Positions 11,001 to 22,858 of a stretch of DNA of 64,000 nucleotides are shown here, in pieces; the stretch's first letter is position 1; each line of letters begins with the position of its first letter. A program made the translations under genes and the position numbers. The notes under the pieces are model-generated. The model saw only the letters and a list, made by a program, of their open reading frames with translations, was not told where the DNA came from and searched no databases. This DNA is from Proales similis (Eukaryota > Rotifera > Eurotatoria > Ploima > Proalidae). Location of the stretch: positions 2,108,001 to 2,172,000 of the forward strand of contig JAGVRJ010000004.1 of assembly GCA_019059635.1 (NCBI GenBank), in the 5' to 3' direction.

Positions 11001-12393
11001 GCATTCAACTGTCTCGCCGATCAATGCAGTTTTGGTGCACCAAATAGAGAATAAAGTGTCTAAAAATCTGAATGAGTGCCTGAACTGAATCTTAGAGACG
11101 AGTTGTTTTACCTGAACGTGATCGCACATTGTAAAATATCGTCTCGTTCAAATTCTCAAAATGAATCCAGTTGGTCGTGCTGCCATCCCACAGAAGGGTG
11201 TTTTTGACCGTGACATCGTATGAATAGAAGCCTGAGGACAGCAGATTGTCGCTCACAAACAATTCACTTCGATTCTGGGGGGTTTCAGGGTTGTCCCAGA
11301 TCGAGAGCTGCGCTTCAAGTTGAGAACGAACCGATTCGATATGAAGTTGGCATTCAAACGCAACGCCCGTCATCACTATGTCCGGACACGCCAGCTCGTA
11401 GGTGAAGCCTAATCAAGCTCCCAACATGAGAATCGAATAAAATATTTGAAATCAAGTTTGTTCACGAACCGTTTAGAACTTGGACTGATTGATTTCTCAC
11501 TGAGCCGGAGGCTCGATCCAGAGCTGTGATTGAGTAATTGCCGATTTGCGAGTAGATTGTTGTTAAATTGACACTCTCCACCATCATAGTCGGCTCCATG
11601 ACGATTGTGACATTCAACTGGGCGTTTAAATCCAACTCTCGAATCATCGAACCTTCAACAATAAAATCGGTCTTTCCAACCGGCCCGTCGGTCAGCGCAT
11701 ACATCAGACCGCCTGGAGGTCTGAACGCGAGCCAAGTGTTTGCCGGCCAGACAAATATTGAATTGAGATCTATTTGATTCAAGTGTTTGTTGACGAAGAG
11801 GCTAGTGGAGCTTAAAGGCTCCACATTGGTCAATTGCCCTGAATTCGAATTAATCAAACTCTTGCACGAATCTGATTCCACACAAGACAGTCGAACAGCC
11901 TGTTTACTCATTCAAGCATCAGAATGGTTTCTGGTTAGAAGACAGCTGCTTACCAATAAAAGAAGGGTTCCTTCCATGCTTGAGTTAAGCTCGATTCTCA
12001 AAACGCGTTGATCAACGTGTTGTTGATGATTAAGCACAAAAATGTCGGACGAGACAACAGTGAAGGGCCATTGACCGCTGGGCGTCAACGTAGTTTGATC
12101 TGGAACCAATTTTTGAAATGGAACCATTTGGAGCGCTCCATTGCCAAAGTCAACTTGCACTTCACTGATCGTGCCTGAGTGTGCGATCTCAATTGTACAT
12201 TGAAACAGTTCCATTCGATAGCCAACTGAAGGGCATTTTAGCTCAAATGTTTGCGCTCCTATGCGAAAGAAAATGATCATTCTGCCCTGCATTCAGTCTT
12301 CTTTGGCTTTTTACCGTCGACAAGGATGGAAAATAGCAGAGCGATCGGAGCGAGCAGATCGCCAAGGTAGAAAGCTAATTTTGTTTTCTTCAT
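8069..12393 (-). CDS. Type I membrane protein: PKD-like repeats, Thr stalk, three EGF domains
   Basis: Multi-exon minus-strand gene. Exon 1 is 12393-12315 (MKKTKLAFYLGDL, signal peptide). About eight following exons, for example 12258-11954, each encode roughly one or two PKD/Ig-like beta-sandwich repeats with cores such as VDFGNGALQ, IDFGGGAKEQ and FQCTIEIA. The last exon (8789-8069) encodes a Thr/Ser run, three EGF-like domains of the CxxGFSGKSC type, one membrane helix (VIAIISLVLIYSAFIAL) and a short basic tail. The repeats resemble the PKD-like domains of the adjacent polycystins (VDFGDGQSQ in gene B). The gene is divergent to polycystin B across a 1.55 kb spacer. A surface adhesion or co-receptor role is inference. 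Some internal exon edges are not fixed. Confidence 0.75.
8713..8789 (-). repeat. Thr/Ser-rich codon repeat (mucin-like stalk)
   Basis: On the minus strand a run of ACN and AGC codons encodes some 24 residues that are nearly all Thr with a few Ser, ending TRTAA before the EGF region. It starts right after an acceptor (TTTTCTAG). Such runs usually form O-glycosylated stalks, and the imperfect trinucleotide repeat may vary in length between individuals. Confidence 0.75.
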
Positions 12394-13945
12394 TTCAACT
12401 AAATGTTTGCACACAATCGCCCGATCAACAGCTTATTTAAAGCAAATTTGGCATGAGACTGCGGGCAAATATATCAAGTTTTTGAAGAGCTGTCGGCAAA
12501 TTGGCCAATTATTGGCCCTCTGTTTTTCTGGCCATTAATCTGGCTCAGGATTCGTTGCATATTGGCTCAACCACCTATAATTTGTGTCGTCATTCATGTT
12601 TTGATCGGTATCGAAGGAAAACACTTTTTTTCCCCAATCATCTATTTTCTATGCCTCTCAATAGAGAATCGAACAGCTTCTACTTTCCTAACTGAGCCGC
12701 GCATTAGAGTCCCCGAGCAAAGCAGAGCCGATCGGCTTTCTTATTTTTCCTGATGTTTGCCAGCAATTGCGTCGCTTTTATTTCAAAGAGGGTTCGAGAC
12801 CAGAGGAAATTGCCAACTAATGGCAGCAAGTAAAATAAGACCTTGAAGCCTTCTTAACATTAATTTTCTCTTTTCTCTTTTTATGACGATGATGACGATG
12901 CGCCAAGAGAATGGGAACAAGTGGGCATTGAATTTTCTTTCTATTTTGCCGATAATCTGCATCGATCTTGGAAATTGGACAGCTTTAACTTGAGGCGAAG
13001 TACTTGACTTGAGGTCTTGAGGTGAACAGCGGTTCAGCATTCAACGGCGGCTGCGACAAAAATTTGCGCCAAAATCTCTACAAAATGATTAATTAACTTC
13101 GTCTAGTAATCTTTTGCATTCAAGTCAATAAAAGAAGGTCAAAGTCTAGGCGAGAGCTTTTTTTCCCAAGAAAAATATCCGGGAGCGAAATCGATAGATT
13201 GGAGTGGCTGCGATCTTTAAAAAGCTCTGGATGGCAAAATAAATCGACTTGAACTAGATGGCGAATTTGTTTCTGCTTCCTCCAGTCAAACATGATCCAA
13301 GTCAAGCGCAAACAGAACGAGAGAGCGAAAACAAGACCATGCAGCCTTTTGGTCTCAAATTCGAAACGGCAAGAGATTTGCTATCGCAAAGCGTTTGCTT
13401 ATCTAACAGCTAAAACAACTCAGCTCTACATGAGATGTCGACTGAGTCGAAATTGGCATCTTGTTTGTTTCCGCATTTTTTGGTGCCATTCAAGCAAACC
13501 GAAATGCGGGGGCTCTGCATACAAGCCAAAGGCAGGTCAGAGCAGGCGCTCAATAAACAATTGTTTTTGTCGAAAGGAGAATACGAAGGAAAATTTAGCC
13601 TTTCTCATGTCTGGTTCGTTAATTATTTAAAAAGGCATTCCGAACACGAGAGAGCATGCGCCTAAAATACATTGAAGCTCTGTGGATCAGTGAACCAAGC
13701 TTATTTTAGCTCTGGTCTCAAATGTAAACTAGAAACGAAATGGCGCCGAATGTAACGCTTCCGAGTGGAAAATACTTAAAATGATGCTTGAATAAACACA
13801 GAATCGGCAGCTGGTATAAAAAGTCGATTTATCGAGTTGCTCGTCGATTTATTTAACCCGAAAAGCAAAAAGTTGAAAAATCGTCGATTGAAAGCAAGTC
13901 TTAAAAGTCAGCAATTTGCAAGCCTATAGTCGAGATTTCTTTACG
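12394..13945. other. Divergent intergenic region between PKD/EGF gene and polycystin B
   Basis: Shared upstream region of two divergent genes whose proteins both carry PKD-like domains. It holds the TATA box for gene B at 13815. Open frames here (for example 12783-13040 minus and 13292-13630 plus) have no recognisable domain, signal peptide or supporting splice pattern, so I call no gene. Confidence 0.5.
13815..13821 (+). promoter_or_regulatory. TATA box of polycystin gene B
   Basis: TATAAAA 131 nt before the gene B start codon. Genes D and E have similar boxes about 110 and 93-100 nt before their start codons, which suggests a shared core-promoter layout. No transcription start evidence. 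Confidence 0.5.
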
Positions 13946-16900
13946 ATGCTCGGCTCCCGCACTTTAATCTGCACCTTAATTGGTCTACTTTTGTGCGGTG
14001 TCGATGCGAAAGAAAGTAGGTTAAATTGGCATGGAGCAACTTTATCCAAAGTATGAAATGCCACTTGATTTCAGTTTCTTTAACTGAGACGGGCTGCTAT
14101 TATGATACTGGTCAAATGGGTGGATTAACATTCTGGTCAAACTCGCCTGATTACTTGAACACTCATGAGCGGTGCTCAGTATTGTGCTCTCTGTTCAAAT
14201 TTGTTTACGCAGGAGTTGATCGAGGGTGGGTAGTCGTAAATCTGTTGTTAATTCCAAAACAAAAGAATATTAAAATCAATCAAATCAGATCGGAATGTCG
14301 TTGTGGCAATAGTTTGCCAACCATGGGATTGTCAATTAAGAGCACTGATTGCAGCACGCCTTGTACCGGAAACAGCAGTCAAATATGCGGAGGAGGGTTT
14401 TTTTACCTTAAAAATATCTACGCAGGTTTGTCTTGTTACTCTTGTCACTTGCCATGAGCCTTTATTGACATGCGTGCGACCCACAAGTCTCAACGCAATC
14501 AGCATTAGGTTGCTACATCGATAATGATCACACGGTGATTGGAGCTCGTTCGATCTACAACAATTCAATGACCAACGACTGGTGCATTACATATTGTGCC
14601 CAGAACTCGTACGCATATTCTGGAACCTCCTCAACGTAAGTTTTAAATCAGCTTCGTTTTTGGTTGGAGCTGATAAGCGAATAAAGAACCTGCTACTGTG
14701 GAAATGCCTATGCGACATATGGAGCGCATCCTGACCAAACCCGATGCACCTGGTCTTGTATTGGTGACAATACACAAAGGTGCGGTGGAAACTCTTACTT
14801 CGCCATTTCAACGCTAAGAATCGAATGTAAGTGCGTCTGAGTCAAATTTCCAACGCTGACTCATTTCTCTGATTTGCATAAGACTTGACCAACACGAGTA
14901 TCTACGATTCACTCAATCAGTTTTACGGCCACAAAGGATGCTACAAGTCAATGTCCAATAATCGTTACGTAACATTGAGCTCTTCAAGATCTGCAGACTG
15001 TGCCAAATTCTGTGCATTCTTCAATCATACTTACATGGGTCGCTATTCTTCGTAAGTTCTGTTCAAATGTCTAACAAAAACCGCACTAACATCACAACTA
15101 AACAAAAGAGGATGCTATTGTTACAACTCAATCGTCGAAACAATGAGATTGCCGGATTCTGATTGCAATTATGTTTGTCAACAAGAGCCTTGCGGTGGCG
15201 TCTATTCTATTAATGGATATAGCTATGCTGCGTTTTCGATATATGCGCTTGACTGTAATCCCTTCATTGCTTTGGTTTGATCTGAGCCTGTCTAATCGGC
15301 GATTTAAAATTCTTTAAAAGTTTACGATGTGATCATTGAGTGTCCGCCGAAAATTTTGATTGGAGAGAACATTGGCTGCACTGTGCAGGCAATAACGATG
15401 AACAGAAACGCGACGATCGAAGTACTTTTCGACGACGGCGCTTCAAGTCAATTTGTGATGAACGACGAGACAGTCACTCTGAACAAAGTCTACAAATCGA
15501 CCGGAACATACTCGATCACCGCAAGCATTCCTAGTCAGTCGATCACCAAGACCTTGCAGTTCAACGTCACTTTCGGTAAGAATTCGGCCATTTTGACCGT
15601 TTTAATGGGCCAAATGACTCACTGCTCGGAAAGAGGTAATACTCGCACTGGAATGTCCGTTGAATGCCAGCACTGGCCAAGTATTTGCCTGCAGTCTGAA
15701 TGTGACATCGGGCGGAGTATTGATCGGTCTCTTTGTGGACTTTGGAGATGGCCAGAGTCAGACATACGAAACCACTGGAGGGAGTCTGTCCATCGAAAAG
15801 TCGTATCCGATCGCAGGCACTTACCAGATCAAGGTGCAGAATCCGACCAAGGACGAACAGTTGCTTGAAGAGGTGACAGTGACCGGAGACCCATCGTGTT
15901 CAAGGCCGAGTGTCTCCATTCAGAAGTCGACCGCTCTCCAACAATCCACTGAGGTCGAAAGATCGGAGAGACTGGGCGCAAGCGGTCTCATCATGTTCCA
16001 GTGCGCTCTTGAGTTCACCGACTCAAAGCGATGGAGTATGTGGAGGGTGGATGAGAACACAGGAGCTCGTCAGTCATCGATAAATCTCTCGGGGCAGTCA
16101 TCGGCTTCCACAGCTGAGCTTGTGCTGCCGGCAAACTGGCTTTCATTCGGAACCTACGAGCTCAGCTTATGGGCCCAAGTGAGCTACACTGAGAATGGAG
16201 TGGCCAAGACAGCAAGTGACGAGGCGAGCACGTTCGTCAAAGTGGTTCCCACAGGTCTGGTTGTCTCGGCATTGATGGGCGGAGTGGCAGAGATCGAACT
16301 GGGCAGTGAACAGGAACTCGACCTGAATCCTGGTCTTCACTCAGTCGACCCCGATCAAGTGGTCTCTCCCTCTTCTCTCAGCTTCTCCTTCTTCTGCCAA
16401 GTGGGCCTAGATGATCTCTCCATTGAGCAGATGCTTCTCAATTCAACCAGCCCCATCGCAAGCCCGCGAGTTCATCAAGTCCAAGGCCCGGTGAACGAAA
16501 GCTGCTTCAGTGCATCGGATATCACAAGCTTGGGAGCAAGTAGACTCGTAATTCGAGCAGGGGCTCTCCGAGCCAATCGATTCTACCGCTTTTCTGTGGT
16601 CACCTCGTACTTGGGCGAGAAGTATGAACAGCAGGTGCAAGTGCATGTTCTATCCACACCCACCAAACCTCTTGTGTCGATGGGCTGTCGCTTCAACAAG
16701 ACTTGCCGTCGATACCCGACGCATCAAGTGATCAATCCGAGCTCTCAGCTTGTCCTGGATGCCAGCTGCTACAGTGGATGCGAGAACCAAGATCCCACAT
16801 TCACTTACAGTTTGTTTAGAGGCGAGGGCGACTGGGGTTCTCTTGTGTGGGCAACCGTTCCCGATCAAGATGTTTTCCTGAAGGGAAAGGGCACCAGCGA

Positions 16901-19900
16901 GCTCACAGTTGCCAAAGAGCTGTTCGGCAACTACTCGTCGACTGTCTACTGGAAGCTTATTGCGGAGGTGACTCTCATTGACGGCTCGAGAGGACAGTCG
17001 TCGCTGATTCTCAAGATGAACAGCCTGCCAGAAGGAGGCGAATGTTCAGTGAGTCCGACCAACGGCACCGGACTGAGCACTTTCTTCACCATTCGATGCG
17101 TCGACTGGTCCGACTCTGACGGTGGCATAAGCAACTACGAGTTCTTCTTTGACTATCAAGGAAAGGCGTTCCCAACGGCTTTGAACTTTAATCCGACCGG
17201 CACCTTGGTGACCACGCTTCCACCTGGGCCTGAGTCGAATAGCCGTTTGATTTCCCTGTTTGTGCGAGTGATCGATGACACTGATGGCTTCGTTGTTTAC
17301 CACCTGGAGCAGAAGGTTCAAGTAAATGTGAACGAAACGAGAAGCAACGAACAGTTGGATGAGATAGTCAGCAACAGCGTCAACTCGTCGCTTGTTAAGA
17401 GCCTGAGAACGGGCAATCTCCAGGAGATCTCGCAGAGAATCAACAATCTTGCCGACACTTTCAATAATCTCGCTTTTGATCCATCCAAAAATGCGACCGA
17501 AGTAACAAATTTGCTTGAAAAGAATATTCAAGCGGTCTCTTTAATCGATTATGTGGCAGGAAAAGGCCAAGAGGGCGAATGGACGAAAAGTTCTTTTGGA
17601 CGCTGTATCAGATCTCAGCTATTCTGGCTTGAGCAGCATAAAACTCTCTGCTTCAATGTTGTCCGCGATAACAAGCAAGTGCGAGGAAAATTCAGCTAGT
17701 TTGGCGGTAAATTTCTATTTGCGAGTCACACAGACCAACAGCGGAAAAATTAAACGATAAAATCAGGAGCGAGCTATTGAGACGAGTCTGAAATTGGTAG
17801 ACAACTTGGAGAGTCTGAAGGAGAAGTCGACTCAAGAAGACGTGATGCATGTGGCTAGTGGTCTTTTGGATACGTTTGCTTCAAGCTATCAAGTAAGAGG
17901 CTCGCAGGCAGCCACTTTACACAAATAACCGTCAGATAATTGAAATATTTCACTTTCATGAAGAGTCTGAGTGCTCCACTGCTCGGAAAACAGGCTTACT
18001 TGGCCGAGGAAGCAACATCCGACTCGCAAGAGCAAAACCAGAGAGACAAGATGGTCGCAGGAATAACCAAATCAAAGGGAATCGCAGAAAAGATCGATTT
18101 GATGATCGAATCTCACTTGTCGAGCGGGGAGCGACGTGTCATCAAAACCAGTTCGGTCGAAGTTGAATACTCCAAGCGCAACATTTCAGAGATGGACTCC
18201 CATGTAGAGATGCAAGGAAGCAGCATTTCGATTTCAGACATGTGTAAGATGTTGGCCGACTCGGGAGTGAAGGACAGCTGCGACAAGGTCACTCTCACTC
18301 GCAAGCTCTCTTCCTCGATGCTCAAGGTGGGCGCCAACGGAGACACTGAGGCCAACCTGGGCGACTCGAGTGCCATCAGCCTCGAGTTCTTCATGCCAGG
18401 CGAACGCAGAGTGTCGGTGAAAGACCAGAGCGCCCCCATTGAGCTGTGGATTCCCCGCAACAGTTCACTTGGCCCCTATTCTCTCCTCAATGTGTCCAAT
18501 ACCAACATCACAGACGAGGGCTTTGTCTCGACTGGTTTCCAGATCGACAAGGGCAACGTGTCCATCCACGTGCAGTTCAAGGCAGAAACCAACTCGTCCC
18601 TGGGCTATCTGCTGCTGGCCAAGATGGGCGAGATGCCTTCGACAAGCAACTTTGACTGGTGGCAAGTCTACTGTCCCCAAGATCGCCTCCAAGATGACGA
18701 CGGAGTCTTTTTCTTCTTCTTCGCCAATATCTCGCAGACCAGAGGATTCAATGGCCCCGTGGGTCTCAACTTTCGTGAGCTGAGTGACCAAGAGATTAAC
18801 TCGTTTTGTGTCTCACCTGGCCAAAAGCCTTCCTCGGTGCCCGTCAGCCAATCATCGTCTCCATCGGACAACATCCTCTTGCGAATCTTCCTTTCTGGCT
18901 GCTACTATCTGGACACGAGCACGGCAAAGTGGACATCACACGGCGTCGAGGTGAAGGAGTCTTGGGCGAATGGCACTCGCTGCTTGGCCTCCCATCTCAC
19001 AGAATTCGCGGGCGGTTTCGTCGTTCTGCCTCCGGCCATCGACTTTGACGACGCATTCGCCAACGCCTCGTTCACAGAGAATCCTCTTATTTACTCGACT
19101 GTAATTGCCTTGCTTTCCCTCTATGTATTGTCGGCTATTTTATGCCGCTATGCCGATATCAGAGATCGAAAGAAGATGGGCGTGACTTTCCTACAGAAAT
19201 CTGATCACTCACACCACTACGAGCTAATAATGTTCACTGGAAACAGGCGTCAAGCCAACACCAAATCCCGCGTCAGTGTTATTCTTTCTAGTGGTGAAGG
19301 AGAGACAGAAGTGTTCGATCTTGTGGACAATAAGAGGCCGATTTTCTCGCGAGGATCTGTCGACACCTTTGTCATATCGAGCGCTTCATCTTTAGGCTCG
19401 CTGAGCTGCTTGAGAGTTTGGCATGACAATTCGGGAAGAGGCAGTTCGGCCTCATGGTACTTGAAGTATGCGATCGTGAATGACCTCAAGACAGGAGAAC
19501 AGTTTTACTTCATTTGCGAAGATTGGCTCGCAGTCGATCGAGGCGATGGACGAGTAGACCGACTACTACCTGTTTGTGGAGAAGAGCAGAAGCGCCAGTT
19601 CAAGTATCTGCTGAGCAAAGAGACCAAGCACAGTCTGAGCGACGGCCATCTCTGGTTCTCTCTCTTCATCCGACCAGTCCACAGCTCCTTCACTCGTCTT
19701 GATCGTCTCACATGCTGCTTTGTGCTCTTGTGCATGAGCATGTTGATGAACATCCTCTACTACGACGTGGACAAAAGCAGCAACCCGAATGCCCTCCAAA
19801 TCGGACCCCTGAGTCTGACGCCAGAGCAGATCGGCATCGGTCTTGTCACCAGCCTGATCGTCTTTCCGCCCAGCTTCCTGCTTGTGCAGCTATTCCGGCG

Positions 19901-22139
19901 TTCTCGAGATAGACGACAGTCCAAAATTCTGAAGAAAAGCAAAGCGGACAAGACAGAAAAGGGTCCACTCACCTTTCCCTGGTGGTGCAAGATCATCGCC
20001 TATTTGCTCGCTTTCACCCTTGCAGCTACAAGTCTGTTTTTCATTCTTGTGCGAGGCTTCACTTTCGGAAACGAGAAGGTGTCCAAGTGGCTCACGTCCT
20101 TGCTTGTGTCAGTGCTGAGCTCGGTCCTGCTCACTCAACCACTCCAGCTCGCTTTGGTTGCTTTCTTCATTGTGGCTGTGTTCAGGTCGACCAAAGAAAA
20201 GTTTCAGGTCAACAATGGCTTGAATGCAGATTCAGTGAAAAAGGAGACCACCGATGCGAGTGAAGATGAGCAGTACAGGAATAAAATGCCTTCGCCACTT
20301 ACTGAACAAGAGCTTGAGGACCTCAAAGTGAAGCGAGAGAAAGAACAAAGAATCAAAAGAATCATAAGGCAACTGTTGTTCCACTCTGCTTTCCTTTGGA
20401 TGCTCTACGTGGTCTCATACTCCAATCGGCATGTCAGCAGCTTCCCTTACAAGCAGCAGCTAGAACGCACCTTGCTCGGCGATTCTTTTAATGAGGTTAG
20501 TGTCTGCAATCTCTGCAACTTCAATGCCTTTTATAACAGCTCTCTGCTAAGATCAAACGGTCAGAAGACATCTGGTCTTGGCTAGACGAGCAAGTCGCGC
20601 CTGTTATCAAGTCTCGTGAGATCACTCCTGGTGTCTACCAGCTGCCAGACCGCAGTTCTTTCCTTCTCGAAGATCCTATTCTCCGCCAAACGCGCGTCGA
20701 GCCAGGTGAGATTCTGAGATGATGATTGAACCACCCGTTGGTCTCATTTATTCTGGACCATTTTAGACTCATGCAGAGTGGTGCCCAAACTGAGTGAAAA
20801 GGTCGACTTTTGCACAGACGAGATCAATGTGTTGGAATACGACAAACAGAAATACGGCTTTGGCTGGTTCACTTTTGACTCTTCGGCAACTGTGCCCTCC
20901 AACATGCAATCAGTGCTTGAAGCCTTTTCCTACACCTCGTCTGACCCTCTGGACAGTCTGCCCTATGCTGGCAAGTACACCAACTACTTGGGCGGTGGAT
21001 ATGTGTTCAAGATGCTCGGCGATCTCACCGATCTGAGAGGCAACCTCAGCGCCCTGCATCAGTCGGGATGGCTCGATCGCCGATCTCGGGCCCTCTTCCT
21101 CGAGCTGGCTCTCTTCAACCCCAACGCAGATCTATTTGTGCATGGCATTGTCCTCTTCGAGATCCTCGCCACAGGCACCATCCTGCCCTCGGCCCGCTTC
21201 AGTCCCATGAATCTGACCAGTTTCGAGTATGGTCCCTCCTCCTTTATCCTGATCGTGTCCATCCTCTACATGATTGTGATCACCGCCTTGACTGTGCGAG
21301 AAATAGTGAGAATGGTGCGTCTCCGCTTGGCCTATCTGAAGCAGTTCTGGAGCTACGTGCAGCTCACAGTGATCGCCTTCTCATGGACGGCCTTCGCCAT
21401 GTATCTCTATCGTCTCTACGCCTACCACCAGATCACCAAAAAGTTCAAGGCCCGGCAGACCGAGTTCATCAACCTTCAGGAGCTCGCCTACTGGGACGAG
21501 ATGCTGAGTCTGACCTTCGGCATCGTGGCAGCGTTCGGCACTCTGCAGTTCTTCCAGCTGCTCAGCTTCAACTGGCGCATATCCCTTCTGAGCAAGACGC
21601 TGCGTCGTGGCTTCAGTCCTATCGTCCAGTTCATGCTCGTGTTCTCGTTCATTTGGCTCGCCTTCGTCCAGCTCATGTACCTGGTCTACCAAGAAGACCT
21701 GATCGAGTTCAACAGCTTCCTTCAGTCCATGCAGACCGCGTTCGAGATGCTTCTGGGCAAGTTCGAGGTGCGTCGTATGATGAGCGCCAACTCTCTCTTT
21801 GCCCCGGTGATCCTCATTTCCTACAACCTGGTGATCGTGTTCATCGTGATGAACATGTTCTTCACCATTCTGAACGACACGTTCGCCGAAGTTCGCCACG
21901 ATGTCAAGCCAGATGAGCTTGAAGTGGTCTCTTACATACTTGGCAGGTTCAAGTCCTCAGTGGGCATCAAGCGATCAGACCGCAACCAAGCTACCAGAAC
22001 AGGCGTCGACTACGTTGATCACGTTGACTACTTTCCTTTCAAGATCGACCGGCTTTTGAAGAAAGCAGAGCAGGTAAACATCTATTTAAGATGAACAATT
22101 TTATGTCTAATGAATTTGAATAAGATTGCCAAGGCTTGA
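13946..22139 (+). CDS. Polycystin-1-like receptor-channel, gene B (complete)
   Basis: Complete 15-exon gene; exons 13946-14015, 14075-14225, 14289-14425, 14488-14635, 14687-14826, 14883-15051, 15109-15254, 15321-15575, 15634-17501, 17560-17706, 17767-17892, 17964-20495, 20540-20705, 20767-22073, 22125-22139 sum to 7377 nt (2458 aa) with matching phases. Order: signal peptide; three WSC domains (about 24-320; GCYYD, CRCGNS, SQICGG motifs); two PKD-like domains (322-490; VDFGDGQSQ); REJ region (490-1030); GAIN with GPS near 1462 (SHLTEFAGGF, cleavage expected between L and T); first helix; PLAT (about 1535-1650); further helices; TOP domain (about 1975-2130); channel helices with pore-like LLGKFEV. 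Polycystin-1 proteins act as mechanosensory or adhesion receptors, usually with a polycystin-2 subunit; that role here is inferred. It is shorter than human PKD1 (about 4300 aa) because it has few PKD repeats. Confidence 0.93.
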
Positions 22140-22201
22140 ACTCGCCTTTCATTTATTCCCGTTTTCTTTTCTTAGTTGACTTGAGAGCTATTGCGTTTTT
22201 G

Positions 22202-22207
22202 AATAAA
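22202..22207 (+). terminator. Polyadenylation signal of gene B
   Basis: AATAAA 63 nt after the gene B stop, before the IQANK1-like frame starts at 22361, supporting two separate transcripts. Confidence 0.6.
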
Positions 22208-22360
22208 AGAGTTGCAAATTGCGTTTCAATAGGCATCGCATTTTCTACCAGCTCATACTTAAAATGATTGAGTGACAAAATTTGGTGTTGATTCAATTTG
22301 CATAGCAATAGAATTCGCGTTATTTAACACTGCGTTTAATTCTTGCAGAAAACAAGCAAA

Positions 22361-22858
22361 ATGCAAAAGGTATCGACCCAAGACCTCGGCAAGTTTTTCC
22401 TCGACGGACAAGAGATACTTGAATGGGAGAAATTGCCACTTTTGATCGACGAACAAGGAATAGCCAGCACCTTCTTCCGTCATCGTAATCTAAACTATCT
22501 GAATGCAATGAACGCAAACGAAATGCAGCCCGAACGAATCAGGCTGGCTTTGCTTGGCGCTCTCGCATATCGCAAGCCAATTCTCATTGATCTCATGGAC
22601 TCGGAGGATCTCTTCTTTCATGTGTTCAAAGCAAATTGTGATCGTCTGAACAGCCAGCTGTTTGACAGATTATTTCAGAAAAAGTTCACTAAAGAGAATT
22701 TCTTTGAGCAACTCATAAGACCAGGAGACGCAGACGAGTTTAAAAATCTTCGATTTAATCAAGAGGCCATTCATTACTTTCGCCTTTTCGTTCTCACAAA
22801 CACATTTGAACCTAGTGACAGGCTAAAATCGTTCATTCAGCCTATTCTGATCGATTGA
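22361..22858 (+). CDS. IQANK1 C-terminal-like protein (truncated or separate small gene)
   Basis: Open frame of 165 aa from an ATG at 22361, ending PILID. Motifs resemble the C-terminal module of IQ-motif and ankyrin-repeat protein 1 (IQANK1), itself similar to the dynein heavy-chain AAA5-like region: WEKLPLLIDEQG, LALLGALAYRKPILIDLMD, YFRLFVLTNTFEPSDRL. The IQ motif and ankyrin repeats are absent and nothing upstream can encode them, so this is a fragment of the family. A good acceptor (TTCTTGCAG) ends at 22348 and would splice in frame to exon 14 of gene B, giving a fusion tail, but the homologous short last exon of gene B at 22125 makes a separate gene more likely. AATAAA at 22892. A 30 nt stretch of its 3' end reappears in the chimeric debris at 32872. 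It could be a pseudogene. Confidence 0.6.
   Translation: MQKVSTQDLGKFFLDGQEILEWEKLPLLIDEQGIASTFFRHRNLNYLNAMNANEMQPERIRLALLGALAYRKPILIDLMDSEDLFFHVFKANCDRLNSQLFDRLFQKKFTKENFFEQLIRPGDADEFKNLRFNQEAIHYFRLFVLTNTFEPSDRLKSFIQPILID

Noticed and set aside
13292-13665. Overlapping open frames upstream of polycystin B
   Set aside because: Short, no domain or signal peptide, and placed in the promoter region of gene B.
21068-21916. 282-codon alternative-frame ORF inside the channel exon of gene B (also 44449-45297 in E)
   Set aside because: Same-strand shifted frame, rich in Arg, Ser, His and Leu; a by-product of codon bias in the GC-rich channel exon.
22343-22360. TTG start for the IQANK1-like frame
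   Set aside because: Not a credible eukaryotic start; this stretch spans the end of the acceptor. The first ATG is at 22361.
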